The notes under the pieces: model-generated | Databases searched by the model: none | Told to the model about the DNA's origin: nothing | The model's input: only the letters and a program-made list of their open reading frames with translations | Shown: positions 8,385 through 17,809 of the stretch, piece by piece | Layout of the letters: each line of letters opens with the position of its first letter | Position numbering within the stretch: position 1 is the first letter of the stretch | NCBI GenBank assembly: GCA_965263105.1 | Contig: CBDHGL010000003.1 | Coordinates: 1,364,001-1,428,000 of the forward strand | DNA length: 64,000 nucleotides | DNA from: JBCCTX01 sp965263105 | GTDB lineage: Bacteria; Bacteroidota; Bacteroidia; J057 | Direction: 5' to 3' | Translations under genes and position numbers: made by a program

Positions 8385-9551
8385 CTAGGCCCCCATGGGC
8401 AAGTAGGTATCTCCTTTGATGACATTGCGAGATATGACCAAACGCTGAATTTCGGAGGTGCCTTCATAAATTTGGGTGATCTTGGCATCGCGCATCAGGC
8501 GCTCAACATGAAATTCTTTTACGAATCCATATCCTCCGTGGACCTGGACAGCCTCTACAGAGATCTCCATTGCGACTTCGGAGGCATATAATTTGGCCAT
8601 GGCCGCAGCCTGTGCATATTCTTTACCTTGGTCTTTCAACCAAGCCGCACGGTAGACCATCATACGGGCAGCTTCCACCTTCATAGCCATATCTGCCAGT
8701 TTAAAGGCAATGGCCTGGTGTTGGTTAATAGGCTTGTCAAAGGCCTGCCTTTCATGGGAATAGGCCAGGGCCAATTCGTAAGCGCCTGCAGCTATGCCCA
8801 AAGCCTGTGCCGCAATGCCGATACGGCCTCCATCCAAGGTTTTCATAGCGTATTTAAAACCAAAGCCATCAGGCCCGAGACGATTCTCTTTGGGAACCTT
8901 GACATCCTGGAACATAACCGAAGAGGTATCGGATGAGCGTATCCCTAGCTTGTCTTCCTTTACACCCGTACTTACGCCTTCCCAACCTGCTTCAACCACG
9001 AAGGCATTAATCCCTCTGTGTCTCTTTTCTGCATCGGTCTGAGCGATAACCACATAGGTATTGGCTTTCTTACCATTAGTGATCCAGTTTTTGGTTCCAT
9101 TCAATAGATAGTGGTCCCCCTTGTCAATGGCCTCGGTACGCTGACTGGTGGCATCACTTCCCGCTTCTGGCTCCGATAGGCAAAAGGCTCCAATATGCTC
9201 CCCAGAAGCCATTTTGGGTAAATATTTTTGTTTGATCTCTTCCGTACCAAATTCCTCAATCCCCCAGATGGCCAAAGAGTTGTGAGCCGAGACAATCACC
9301 GAACAGGAGTTGTCTATTTTGGATAACTCCTCCATCACAATGGCATAGGAAAGGGTATCCATGCCCGCTCCCCCATATTCAGGGGCGGTCATAAGCCCCA
9401 TAAAGCCCAAGTCTCCCATTTTCTTCACAAATTCTGTGGGATGCTCTTGTAAGTTATCGCGCTCGATTACTCCAGGCTTGAGTTCTTGTTGGGCAAAATC
9501 TCTGGCTGCCTCTCTGATTAAGAGCTGTTCTTCGCTTAGCGTAAAATCCAT
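8385..9551 (-). CDS. Acyl-CoA dehydrogenase (short/branched-chain type)
   Basis: 388 residues, start MDFTLSEEQ. FAD-dependent acyl-CoA dehydrogenase with the complete domain order: N-terminal helical, middle beta (FCLSEPEAGSDA, WITNG) and C-terminal helical (RQAFDKPINQHQAI). The C-terminal motif IYEGTSEIQRLVISR carries the catalytic Glu at the SCAD/MCAD position. It would form the 2,3-double bond of a short or medium acyl-CoA, passing electrons to ETF. Its start abuts the stop of the next upstream gene (9552), so the two are translationally coupled in a four-gene run. Confidence 0.93.
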   Translation of the reverse strand: MDFTLSEEQLLIREAARDFAQQELKPGVIERDNLQEHPTEFVKKMGDLGFMGLMTAPEYGGAGMDTLSYAIVMEELSKIDNSCSVIVSAHNSLAIWGIEEFGTEEIKQKYLPKMASGEHIGAFCLSEPEAGSDATSQRTEAIDKGDHYLLNGTKNWITNGKKANTYVVIAQTDAEKRHRGINAFVVEAGWEGVSTGVKEDKLGIRSSDTSSVMFQDVKVPKENRLGPDGFGFKYAMKTLDGGRIGIAAQALGIAAGAYELALAYSHERQAFDKPINQHQAIAFKLADMAMKVEAARMMVYRAAWLKDQGKEYAQAAAMAKLYASEVAMEISVEAVQVHGGYGFVKEFHVERLMRDAKITQIYEGTSEIQRLVISRNVIKGDTYLPMGA

Positions 9552-10691
9552 TTAATATTGGTTAATTTTTGCGTATCGGTTTAAGTGAAAACTGGCATCT
9601 CCTAAGGTTTGTTGAGCTACCCGGGCACGTTTTAGGAAAAATCCAATTTCTTCATCGTCGGTCATCCCAATTCCCCCGAAGAGTTGTATGCCTTCGTTAG
9701 TCACCAGGCGAAGGGTCTCATTTACTTTAGCCTTCGTCCTACTGGCTATTTCTGCTAAATTGGGAACTCCTTGGTCTATTGCTTGCAAGGCATTGAGTAC
9801 CAATGACCTGCATAGCTCAATTTCACAAAACATCTGAGCGGCTCGGTGTTGCAAGGCCTGAAAGCTTCCAATCAAAACACCGAACTGTTGCCGTTCTTTC
9901 AGGTAATTAATGGATCTCTCAAAAGCCTCCGACATGATTCCTAGCATTTCTGCGGAGAGGCCGATTCTGGCCCTATCTAGTATGGGCTCTAACAAGTCCA
10001 TGCCTTGTCCTTCAGGACCCAGGAGCGAAGAAGCGTCTAGGTGTAAATTTTCAAATTTAATAGTAGCCGCATTCCTGCTGTCCATCATATGGCTGCGTTG
10101 ACAGCTAATGCCTTCGAGGGTACTATCTACCAGAAAAAGGCTGAGTCCCTCTCGATCATTTTTTTGTCCAGAAGTTCGTGCCATAACGATGAGGTAATCG
10201 GCTATGTGCCCATCCAGGACAAAAACTTTTTCTCCATTGAGGACATAGGAATCTCCTTTGGGTTCTGCTGTAGTACTTTGCGGGAGGAGTCTATGTCGAT
10301 TGCCTTCTTCGAAAGCCAAAGAGACCAGGATATTTCCTTCTGTTATTGGCGGGATGATTTGCTTCTTTTGCGCCTCACTTCCCGCATGAGAAATAAGGTT
10401 GGCCCCCAATAGCACAGTTGAAAGCATGGGGGAAGCAGTTAAGGTGCGTCCCATTTCTTCCAACACCTGACCTAGCCCTACAAAGCCAAAGTCTAATCCC
10501 CCATACTGTTCCTCTATCGTCAGGGATGTCCACCCCATATCTACCATTTCCTTCCACACAGTAGGGTCAAAGCCTTTTTTGTCCTGGGTATCGCGGAGCA
10601 TCCGCAAGGCCGAAACAGGGCTTTTATCTTTGAGGTACTCCCTGGCGGAGTCCTTTAACATTCGTTGTTCTTCGGTAAGTACCAGTGCCAT
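9552..10691 (-). CDS. Acyl-CoA dehydrogenase, probable non-catalytic small subunit (PimD/FadE-like)
   Basis: 379 residues if translation begins at ATG 10691 (MALVLTEEQRMLKDS), which fits the family N-terminus. An upstream in-frame extension to 10856 would overlap the neighbouring gene and is not family-like. The acyl-CoA dehydrogenase fold is recognisable (ILVSLAFEE, YVLNGEKVFVLDG, RQQFGVLIGSFQALQH, LFGGIGMTDD). The tail reads RVAQQTLGDASFHLNR, with no YEGT-type catalytic Glu. This matches the smaller partner of heteromeric enzymes such as PimC/PimD or FadE28/29. The adjacent 10721-11911 gene looks like the large partner. Confidence 0.85.
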   Translation of the reverse strand: MALVLTEEQRMLKDSAREYLKDKSPVSALRMLRDTQDKKGFDPTVWKEMVDMGWTSLTIEEQYGGLDFGFVGLGQVLEEMGRTLTASPMLSTVLLGANLISHAGSEAQKKQIIPPITEGNILVSLAFEEGNRHRLLPQSTTAEPKGDSYVLNGEKVFVLDGHIADYLIVMARTSGQKNDREGLSLFLVDSTLEGISCQRSHMMDSRNAATIKFENLHLDASSLLGPEGQGMDLLEPILDRARIGLSAEMLGIMSEAFERSINYLKERQQFGVLIGSFQALQHRAAQMFCEIELCRSLVLNALQAIDQGVPNLAEIASRTKAKVNETLRLVTNEGIQLFGGIGMTDDEEIGFFLKRARVAQQTLGDASFHLNRYAKINQY

Positions 10692-10720
10692 AAATGAATG
10701 GAGTGAAGTTGAAGTTTGGC

Positions 10721-11911
10721 TTAAGAGGGAAGCCCCAATACCCTTTTTGCGATTATGTTGAGTTGTATTTCCGAAGTTCCCCCTTCTATAGAGTTTCCTT
10801 TTGTTCGGCAGAAGGATTTGGCAAGTTTTCCGGTTTCCTTTTCCTCGCCTTCCCATTGAAGCCCCTCATATCCTCCTAGAGATAGCATCAATTCGTAGCG
10901 GGATTTGTTGAGTTCGGTCCCGTAATATTTGAGAAAGGAAGAAAGGGCACCCATGGATTGACCTGCTTTGGCCTCATCTACTGCTCTTGCCATCGTCAGT
11001 TGAAAGGCAGCATAATCAATTTCCCAGCGAGCAATATCACTTCTCACTACGCTGTCAGCTAGTGCCTCATTTTCCATCCCAAGTTGTTCCACTGCATATT
11101 CATGGAGGGCTTTGGGAGTTACCTGTCCCAAGGCACCGATCATTTCTCGCTCATGGGTGAGGAGGTATTTGGCAATGGTCCATCCTCGGTTGAGTTCTCC
11201 GACTAGATTCTTTTTAGGGACCTTTATCTGGTCGAAGAAAGTTTCGCAAAAAGGAGATTTGCCTGAAATAAGCTTTATAGGACGAGTGCTGACTCCTTCG
11301 GATTCCATATCAATCAAAAGGAAGCTGATTCCGTTCCTTTTGGTGGCGTCTGGATCAGTTCGCACCAAACAAAATATCCAGTCGGCCTGATCTGCATAAG
11401 AGGTCCAAACTTTTTGCCCACTTACCAGAAAGTGATCGCCTCGGTCCTCTGCTCGTGTCTGCAAGCTAGCCAGATCAGATCCTGCATTAGGTTCGCTGTA
11501 TCCCTGACACCACCGGATTTCTCCCTTCGCTATTTTGGGTAGGTGTTCTTGTTTTTGTGCTTCACTTCCAAATTTTAGTAAGGCTGGGCCCAACATGGAG
11601 ATACCAAAGCTGAAAAGGGGATTGCGACATTTCATACGCCGCATCTCCTGCTGCAAGATCTTGTTTTCCTCTTTATTCAAGCCCCCTCCGCCATAAGCTC
11701 TAGGCCACAGGGGAACGGTCCATCCCTTGTCCCTCATGGCTTCAAACCAATGCTTTTGCTCCTCATTTTTGAAGGCTGCTTTCCTTCCTCCCCAAAATGT
11801 ATCGTCATCATCTTGAGCTGCTTGCCGCATGCCAGTCGGACAATGAGCCTCAAGCCAGGCCCTGGTTTCAAGACGAAAGGCTTGTAGCTTATCAGTAGTG
11901 GTAGCGTCCAT
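10721..11911 (-). CDS. Acyl-CoA dehydrogenase, large subunit (PimC/FadE-like)
   Basis: 396 residues starting MDATTTDKLQAFRLE. Typical of the pimeloyl-CoA dehydrogenase large-subunit/FadE group: long N-terminal helical region with WPRAYGG, the flavin motif CQGYSEPNAGSDLASL, VWTSYA, and a C-terminus SIEGGTSEIQLNIIAKRVLG that holds a Glu at the catalytic position. It ends 29 bases before the start of the presumed small subunit (start 10691). The two together would act on a longer or dicarboxylic/ring-derived acyl-CoA. The substrate is an inference from family only. Confidence 0.9.
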   Translation of the reverse strand: MDATTTDKLQAFRLETRAWLEAHCPTGMRQAAQDDDDTFWGGRKAAFKNEEQKHWFEAMRDKGWTVPLWPRAYGGGGLNKEENKILQQEMRRMKCRNPLFSFGISMLGPALLKFGSEAQKQEHLPKIAKGEIRWCQGYSEPNAGSDLASLQTRAEDRGDHFLVSGQKVWTSYADQADWIFCLVRTDPDATKRNGISFLLIDMESEGVSTRPIKLISGKSPFCETFFDQIKVPKKNLVGELNRGWTIAKYLLTHEREMIGALGQVTPKALHEYAVEQLGMENEALADSVVRSDIARWEIDYAAFQLTMARAVDEAKAGQSMGALSSFLKYYGTELNKSRYELMLSLGGYEGLQWEGEEKETGKLAKSFCRTKGNSIEGGTSEIQLNIIAKRVLGLPS

Positions 11912-11963
11912 TTAACGTAATTTGTATTTTCAAGTTGAATAGGGAGTCAAAGGCTATCATCTC

Positions 11964-13124
11964 TCAATTTAGGATACTTTGATAATTATCACTAAAAATA
12001 TCCCGGCCAATGATGAGCTTCATGATTTCTGATGTCCCAGCAAAAATTCTGTTTACCCGGGCATCGGTAAAGAGTCTGCATATTTCATACTCCTCCATAT
12101 ACCCAGCCCCTCCGTGGAGTTGAACGCCCAGGTCCATCATTTCCCATTCTATCTCTGTGGCTTGAAGCTTGGCTTTAGCCGCCAAGGTAGAGGTTAATTT
12201 CTTTTGGTTGTGCAAGTCGATACAATGGTCAATAAAGGCCTGTAGCATGTCGATTTTTGCATCCATTTCGGCCATGGAGAAGCGAGTATGTTGAAATGAA
12301 GACACAGTTTGCCCAAAGGCCTTACGTTCCATGACAAATTTACGAGTAATGTCAAACGCATATCGGGCATTGGCGGTAGATTGACAGGCAATGATAAGTC
12401 GTTCTTCTGCCAGCCCTTCCATCAGGTGGTAAAAGCCTCTTCCCGGTTGCCCCAAGATATTATCAAGAGGTATTTTGACATTGCTAAAGAATAGTTCTGC
12501 AGTATCCTGGCCTTTTAGCCCCATTTTTGCCAAATTTTTTCCCCTTTCAAAGCCCTCCATACCTCGCTCCACAATACACAAGGTCATAGAATGGGAATTA
12601 TCTGAAGGGACATCTTTGGCGGCCACAATGATGGTATCCCCATTGATTCCATTGGAGATGTAGGTCTTAGAACCATTTAATACAAAGTGATCCCCCTCTG
12701 ATTTAAGGGTAGATCTCATCCCGGCAAGGTCGCTACCGGCATCTGGTTCTGACAAGGCCAAGGCCAGTATATTTTCTCCGGTTACTGCTCCAGGGAGAAA
12801 GCGTTCCTTTTGCTCTTCGGTACCCAGATGTTCCAAATAAGGGCCTACCAAACGGCTATGAAGCGAGTTAAAAAACTCCATACAACCCGCACGAATGGTC
12901 TCTTCGATAATGATCTGCTCATAGCGAAAATCAGAATCTCCTAAAGCACCATACTTTTCATCTGGCCAAATCATTAAAAAGCCCAGTTCGCCTGCTTTTT
13001 TAAAAGCTATCCGATCTACTATTCCTTCCTTACGCCATTTGGGCATGCAGGGCTGAATCTCTTGTTCCAAAAATCGGCGGTAGGCTTCGCGAAAAACTAA
13101 TTGATCTTCGGTAAAACTTCGCAT
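11964..13124 (-). CDS. Acyl-CoA dehydrogenase (LCAD/IVD-like)
   Basis: 386 residues starting MRSFTEDQLVFREAYRRF. Middle-domain motifs ALALSEPDAGSDLAGM and YISNG are intact. The C-terminal motif is IFAGTSEIMKLIIGRD, with Ala where SCAD/MCAD have the catalytic Glu, but GLAEERLIIACQS carries Glu at the position used by long-chain and isovaleryl-CoA dehydrogenases. It is the first gene of the minus-strand run 13124 to 8385. The following gene starts 53 bases downstream. It probably begins the beta-oxidation-type operon. Confidence 0.9.
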   Translation of the reverse strand: MRSFTEDQLVFREAYRRFLEQEIQPCMPKWRKEGIVDRIAFKKAGELGFLMIWPDEKYGALGDSDFRYEQIIIEETIRAGCMEFFNSLHSRLVGPYLEHLGTEEQKERFLPGAVTGENILALALSEPDAGSDLAGMRSTLKSEGDHFVLNGSKTYISNGINGDTIIVAAKDVPSDNSHSMTLCIVERGMEGFERGKNLAKMGLKGQDTAELFFSNVKIPLDNILGQPGRGFYHLMEGLAEERLIIACQSTANARYAFDITRKFVMERKAFGQTVSSFQHTRFSMAEMDAKIDMLQAFIDHCIDLHNQKKLTSTLAAKAKLQATEIEWEMMDLGVQLHGGAGYMEEYEICRLFTDARVNRIFAGTSEIMKLIIGRDIFSDNYQSILN

Positions 13125-13349
13125 AGAAAGTGCTTTTTCTTAATCGAGTCTTGGATTGTTTGGGTAAAAGGCTTTTTAGGTGTGATAGAAGGGTGGGTGT
13201 TGCTGCAAAAATAATAAATGAAATACTATTCAGCTTCTTCGTTGAAAAAATAATTAAACTAAATCTGTTTGAAAAAGCTTAGTTCCTATGTAACTCAGAA
13301 GAGCCAAAGGAGTTTTCCTTTTAAATCAAATTTCCTTCTAGAGCTCATC

Positions 13350-14888
13350 TTATTCCTCTTGATAGGCCCTGCTGCCTTTTTGTTGGATATTCTTTAGAAA
13401 TTTTGATAGAGACTTTTCCACTTCTGGATAAGAATCAATTACATTTTTTGTCTCTTCTGGATCTGAGTTCAAGTCAAATAGTTGATAGGGTTCTTCGAAG
13501 GGTTTGCCTCTGGGTTGCTGACGACCCCCTGAACCATTCCCGAAGACCATTTTCCAGTTTTCGTAGCGGAGGGAAAACATGCCTGCTACCGAATGGTGGA
13601 TGATCGGTGCCCTTCCATGCTTACCTGTTCCATAAAGTAAAGGAAGTAGCGAATAGCTATCTAAGGCTTTCTCTGTTGGCTCTTCAACTCCTGTCAATTC
13701 GGCCAGCGTAGCCATAACATCAGTTAGGCAAATACTCTCATCCTGGATACTTCCTGGGGTAATCTTTCCTGGCAATTTTGCTAGGAAAGGAACCCGATGT
13801 CCAGCCTCCCAGATGTCTGCTTTTGTTCCTCTCCAATTTTTATTTGCCTGGTGGCTCGCAATATGAAAGCCTTGAATAGTAGAATCTTCCAAATGATCCG
13901 GTTGATCTTCCGGTATTCGATACATATAAGATCCATTATCACTCGTGTAAATAACTAGGGTATTCTCTTCTACCCCATTTTTTTTCAGGGTGCTCATCAC
14001 TTCCCCAACTACCCAATCAACCTGCATGACCAGGTCTCCGTAAGGTCCAAGACCAGATTTTCCAGCAAATCGAGGGGCTGGAAGGGCGGGTTTATGGGGC
14101 CCAGTCAAAGGGAAATAAAGGAAAAATGGAGCATCTAATGGGGCTTGTTGAGTAATGAAGTCTGTAGCTTGTTCTGTAAGATGATCCAAACAAGACTCAT
14201 GGATGAAATCAGGAGCGACTTCTCCCTGCCTAATAAAGTCTGGAAACCTACGTAAGGGGCTGATGCTGTCCGGAATAGCTGTCGCCTTTCCATTTTCTAT
14301 ATATACATATGGGCTCATGTCCAAAGACCCGGGGACCAAAAAAGAGTAATCAAATCCTCTTTCGTTTGCCCCATTTTGGACGGGTTGAGAATAGTCGATT
14401 AATGAAAGATCTTGAAGATAATAATTCAGGTTGTCTATTTGTTTGGGGAGGGTATCTGTGGTCCAGGGAAAATCCATTCCCAAATGCCATTTGCCGACTA
14501 CTCCTGTATAGTATCCCTGAGACTTGAGCATGCTGGCCAGGGTAAGCTGGCCAGGTTCAATAAGATGATTGGAATAGCCAGATAATACGCCTCTTTTAAG
14601 GCGAGTTCGCCAGGCGTAGTTCCCAGTCATAAGGCCATAGCGGGTAGGAGTACAGACAGAGGAGCCACTGTGGGCATCGGTAAAACGCATGCCTTCGGCA
14701 GCCAATTGATTTAGGTGGGGAGTGGGAATAGGATTGTCTGGGTTGTAAGCCTGAATATCTCCATATCCCATATCGTCCGCAAGGATAAGGACAATATTTG
14801 GGAGTTGTTCGTTGGTCGAAGTGGGGCTTGGGGAATTACAGGCCCCAAAGCACAAAAGGCTTAGGCAGAGGGGGTAGAGGAATTTCAT
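13350..14888 (-). CDS. Sulfatase lipoprotein
   Basis: 512 residues. Lipoprotein signal with lipobox ending at Cys17 (LLCFGAC). Metal-site motif ADDMGYGD, formylglycine motif C-T-P-T-R with Cys79, and TSDNGS downstream define a type I arylsulfatase/N-acetylgalactosamine-6-sulfatase-like enzyme. It is not closely similar to the sulfatase at the left edge except at motifs. It is the last gene of a minus-strand run with iolE, iolD and iolG (41 bases after iolE). An inositol operon containing a sulfatase suggests that a sulfated cyclitol or glycan is desulfated before catabolism, which is an inference from position only. Confidence 0.92.
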   Translation of the reverse strand: MKFLYPLCLSLLCFGACNSPSPTSTNEQLPNIVLILADDMGYGDIQAYNPDNPIPTPHLNQLAAEGMRFTDAHSGSSVCTPTRYGLMTGNYAWRTRLKRGVLSGYSNHLIEPGQLTLASMLKSQGYYTGVVGKWHLGMDFPWTTDTLPKQIDNLNYYLQDLSLIDYSQPVQNGANERGFDYSFLVPGSLDMSPYVYIENGKATAIPDSISPLRRFPDFIRQGEVAPDFIHESCLDHLTEQATDFITQQAPLDAPFFLYFPLTGPHKPALPAPRFAGKSGLGPYGDLVMQVDWVVGEVMSTLKKNGVEENTLVIYTSDNGSYMYRIPEDQPDHLEDSTIQGFHIASHQANKNWRGTKADIWEAGHRVPFLAKLPGKITPGSIQDESICLTDVMATLAELTGVEEPTEKALDSYSLLPLLYGTGKHGRAPIIHHSVAGMFSLRYENWKMVFGNGSGGRQQPRGKPFEEPYQLFDLNSDPEETKNVIDSYPEVEKSLSKFLKNIQQKGSRAYQEE

Positions 14889-14928
14889 CAGAGTAATAGA
14901 TTCTTTTCTACAGAATATAAGAAAAAGG

Positions 14929-15855
14929 CTACAATCCCGTACGTTCTCGAATAAAGTTTCGCGCTATTAAAGCATATTCATATGGATTGGCTTTATAGGG
15001 ATCCTGCTCAGCCTCAACCACCCACCAACCCCTATATCCATTTTCTTTTAGGAGGGTAAAAATGGGGTCAAAATCAATGCAGCCTTCTGGATCTCCGGGT
15101 ACGGTAAATACTCCTGTTTTCACCGCAGCCAAAAAACTCATCCTTTCCTCCTTTACCCGATGGAGGACATTGGGGCGGATATCTTTTAGGTGGACATGTG
15201 TTACCCGAGGCAAACACTTTTGAAGGGCCTCTACAGGGTCTTCTCCTGAAAAATAAAAATGGCCACAGTCGTAATTAAGGCCTACGTATCTTTCATCCGT
15301 CATATCCAAAAGTCGCAGCGTTTCATCCAAGGTTTGGATACAGGTACCCATGTGGTGGTGAAAGGAGAGCTTGAGTCCCTTATCCTGAGCCATTTTACCC
15401 AATTCATTCAGGCTGAAGGTGAATTTTTTCCATTCTTCCTGAGAATTTAGCATTCCCTTGCCCTCAAAGACGGGAATATCGAGCCTTCCTTGGCAGCTAT
15501 TTCCCACCTCTCCTCCTCCGACTATCGTACAGTTCATGGTGGCTAAAAAGTCTAGGTGCTCAGCGAATGCTTCCTTGTTTTCAACCCATGACTTTGTAGT
15601 CAGTTCATAGCTAAACCATTGGTTGCATACCTGGAGTCCCCTCAGGTTTAAATAGTGCTTCAGCGTTTGAGGGTCATCAGGAAATTTATTCCCTATCTCG
15701 CAGCCCAAGTACCCAGCAAGGGCCATTTCACTTATACACTGTTCAAAGGGTATATCGCCACCTAACTCAGGAAGGTCGTCATTCGTCCAACCGATGGGGG
15801 CAATTGCTAGTTGTATGGAGCGGGAATTCTGCAATTCCCCTTTCTCATTTTTCAT
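14929..15855 (-). CDS. iolE: Myo-inosose-2 dehydratase (IolE-like)
   Basis: 308 residues. TIM-barrel sugar-isomerase fold with the IolE-type opening IAPIGWTNDDLPELGG and the metal/active-site segments SFHHHMGTCIQ, GLNYDCGHFYF, THVHLKDIRP and WWVVEAEQDP. Would dehydrate scyllo-inosose (2-keto-myo-inositol) to 3D-trihydroxycyclohexane-1,2-dione in the cytoplasm. It lies 21 bases after iolD and 73 bases after the end of that gene's upstream neighbour spacing pattern, in one transcription unit with iolG and iolD, which makes the assignment strong. Confidence 0.9.
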   Translation of the reverse strand: MKNEKGELQNSRSIQLAIAPIGWTNDDLPELGGDIPFEQCISEMALAGYLGCEIGNKFPDDPQTLKHYLNLRGLQVCNQWFSYELTTKSWVENKEAFAEHLDFLATMNCTIVGGGEVGNSCQGRLDIPVFEGKGMLNSQEEWKKFTFSLNELGKMAQDKGLKLSFHHHMGTCIQTLDETLRLLDMTDERYVGLNYDCGHFYFSGEDPVEALQKCLPRVTHVHLKDIRPNVLHRVKEERMSFLAAVKTGVFTVPGDPEGCIDFDPIFTLLKENGYRGWWVVEAEQDPYKANPYEYALIARNFIRERTGL

Positions 15856-15876
15856 TTCGTAATTAAAAATTTACCA

Positions 15877-17796
15877 TTAATCTTCCCAAGTTTCCCCAGT
15901 AAATGGCGGTTTGAGATAATACCGCTGTTTGTCTTTTCCTTCCATGTATTCAATATAGGCATTATCCACTTCGGATTTTTCCGAAACCTCAGATACAGGA
16001 ACTTCCCACCAAGCGTAGCCTTCTACCCCCTGGTATCTATCTGTTTCTACACAGACAACAGTAGTTCGATCTGTCTGCTGGGCTTGGGTCAATGCTTGCT
16101 CTAGGCTGGCGCTATCGTTAGCCTGGAAAACAATGGCTCCCAGACTTTCTGCATTTGCAGCCAAGTCTACGGGTAAATGTCTCTGTTTTGCCTCCTCGGG
16201 AGAGATTTCATCTCCCCCAATTTGCTGTGTACGGACATCACGAAAGAGGTAACGCGTTCCAAAGCCATCCGTCCCCAGGGAACGAGAAAGTCCTCCAATA
16301 CTGGCAAAGCCTCTATTGTCTACCAAAACAATAATGAGTTTGTGATTCTCCTGTATAGAGGTAATAATTTCTTGGGAGAGCATGAGATAACTCCCATCTC
16401 CCACAAGGACATAAACCTCTCGTTCAGGCGCAGCCATTTTACACCCCAAGCCTCCCGCAATTTCATATCCCATACAGGAGTAGCCATATTCCAAATGGAA
16501 GCCTTTGGGATTGCGCGTTCTCCACAATTTATGCAAATCTCCTGGCATAGAACCTGCCGCACAGACCATGATATCTTCCGCCTCTGAAAGGGTATTCACC
16601 GCACCTATAACCTCACCTTGACTAAGGGGATCGTGCCGACCATCGTATATCTCTTGTACTTTTTGATCCCACTCCTGTTGGAGTCCATAAACATTTTCCT
16701 GGTAAGCAGCAGGGACCCTGTAGCTCTTTAATAGGGGAAGCAATTCTTCCAAACATACCCTGGCATCCCCCACTAAGGGAAGGGCTGTATGTTTGTAGGC
16801 ATCAAATTCTGCTACATTGATATTGATAAACCGCACATCGGGATGTTGAAAGGCGGTTTTTGATTGGGTGGTAAAATCGCTGTAACGCGTCCCAATTCCG
16901 ATTATGAGGTCGGCTTCCCGAGCCATTTGAACTGCACCGGGGGTACCAGTTACTCCGCATGCACCTAGATTATGGGGATCGTCGTAATCGAGTGAGCCTT
17001 TACCGGCAAAGGTTTCTACTACGGGGATACCCGTACGGGCTACAAATTCGCGCAAGAGATCGGTTGCTTCACTGTAAATACAGCCTCCTCCAGCGATAAT
17101 CAGGGGCCTTTGGGCTGCTTGTATCCAGGAAGCAGCTTTTAACAGCAAAGCAGCATCTGGGCGATTTCGAGGAATGATCCAGGTCCGTTTTTCAAACAGG
17201 TCCTGCGGATATTCAAAGGCTTCTGCTTGTACATCTTGTGGAAGGGAAAGCGTAACGGTTCCCGTTTCAGCAGGTGAAGTGAGAACCCGCATGGCTTCTG
17301 GCAAAGCGGTGATGATTTGTTCGGCTCGGTTGATTCGATCCCAGTATTTGGAGAGGGGTTTGAAACAATCGTTTACGGAAATATCCTGGCAGCTGGCCGA
17401 TTCCAATTGCTGTAATACAGGAGCCACATTTCTTCGGGCAAAGATATCGCCGGGAAGTAGTAGCACAGGAATACGGTTTATAGTGGCCAAAGCGGCCCCC
17501 GTCGCCATATTGGTGGCCCCAGGGCCAATCGAACTAGTACAGGCAAAGGTCGAAAGCCTGTTTTTTACCTTGGAGTAACCCACCGCTGTATGAACCATAG
17601 CCTGTTCATTCCTGCATTGGTAGTAGGGAAACTGAGGATATTGTTGTAAGGCTTGGCCAATCCCCGCGACATTGCCATGGCCAAAAATACCGAAACACCC
17701 CGCAAAAAATTTATGCTCTCTACCATCTCGAAGGACATACTGCTGATCGAGAAAGGAGATAATTGCTTGGGCGCAAGTGAGTTTTTTAGTTCGCAT
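15877..17796 (-). CDS. iolD: Trihydroxycyclohexanedione hydrolase (IolD)
   Basis: 639 residues, the usual IolD length. Three-domain ThDP enzyme: N-terminal Pyr domain with the catalytic Glu region (QYPQFPYYQCRNEQAM), central domain (AGGGCIYSEA), and C-terminal PP domain with LVGDGSYLMLSQE and, about 25 residues on, VDNRGF for Mg/ThDP binding. It opens the ring of 3D-trihydroxycyclohexane-1,2-dione to 5-deoxy-glucuronate. The gene is 13 bases downstream of iolG and 21 bases upstream of iolE. No IolB, IolC or IolJ genes are seen in the window, so the rest of the pathway must be elsewhere. Confidence 0.94.
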   Translation of the reverse strand: MRTKKLTCAQAIISFLDQQYVLRDGREHKFFAGCFGIFGHGNVAGIGQALQQYPQFPYYQCRNEQAMVHTAVGYSKVKNRLSTFACTSSIGPGATNMATGAALATINRIPVLLLPGDIFARRNVAPVLQQLESASCQDISVNDCFKPLSKYWDRINRAEQIITALPEAMRVLTSPAETGTVTLSLPQDVQAEAFEYPQDLFEKRTWIIPRNRPDAALLLKAASWIQAAQRPLIIAGGGCIYSEATDLLREFVARTGIPVVETFAGKGSLDYDDPHNLGACGVTGTPGAVQMAREADLIIGIGTRYSDFTTQSKTAFQHPDVRFININVAEFDAYKHTALPLVGDARVCLEELLPLLKSYRVPAAYQENVYGLQQEWDQKVQEIYDGRHDPLSQGEVIGAVNTLSEAEDIMVCAAGSMPGDLHKLWRTRNPKGFHLEYGYSCMGYEIAGGLGCKMAAPEREVYVLVGDGSYLMLSQEIITSIQENHKLIIVLVDNRGFASIGGLSRSLGTDGFGTRYLFRDVRTQQIGGDEISPEEAKQRHLPVDLAANAESLGAIVFQANDSASLEQALTQAQQTDRTTVVCVETDRYQGVEGYAWWEVPVSEVSEKSEVDNAYIEYMEGKDKQRYYLKPPFTGETWED

Positions 17797-17809
17797 GAGT
17801 AGTCATATT

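Noticed and set aside
10692..10856. N-terminal extension of the small acyl-CoA dehydrogenase
   Set aside because: The extension overlaps the neighbouring dehydrogenase gene and has no family similarity. ATG 10691 gives the normal N-terminus.
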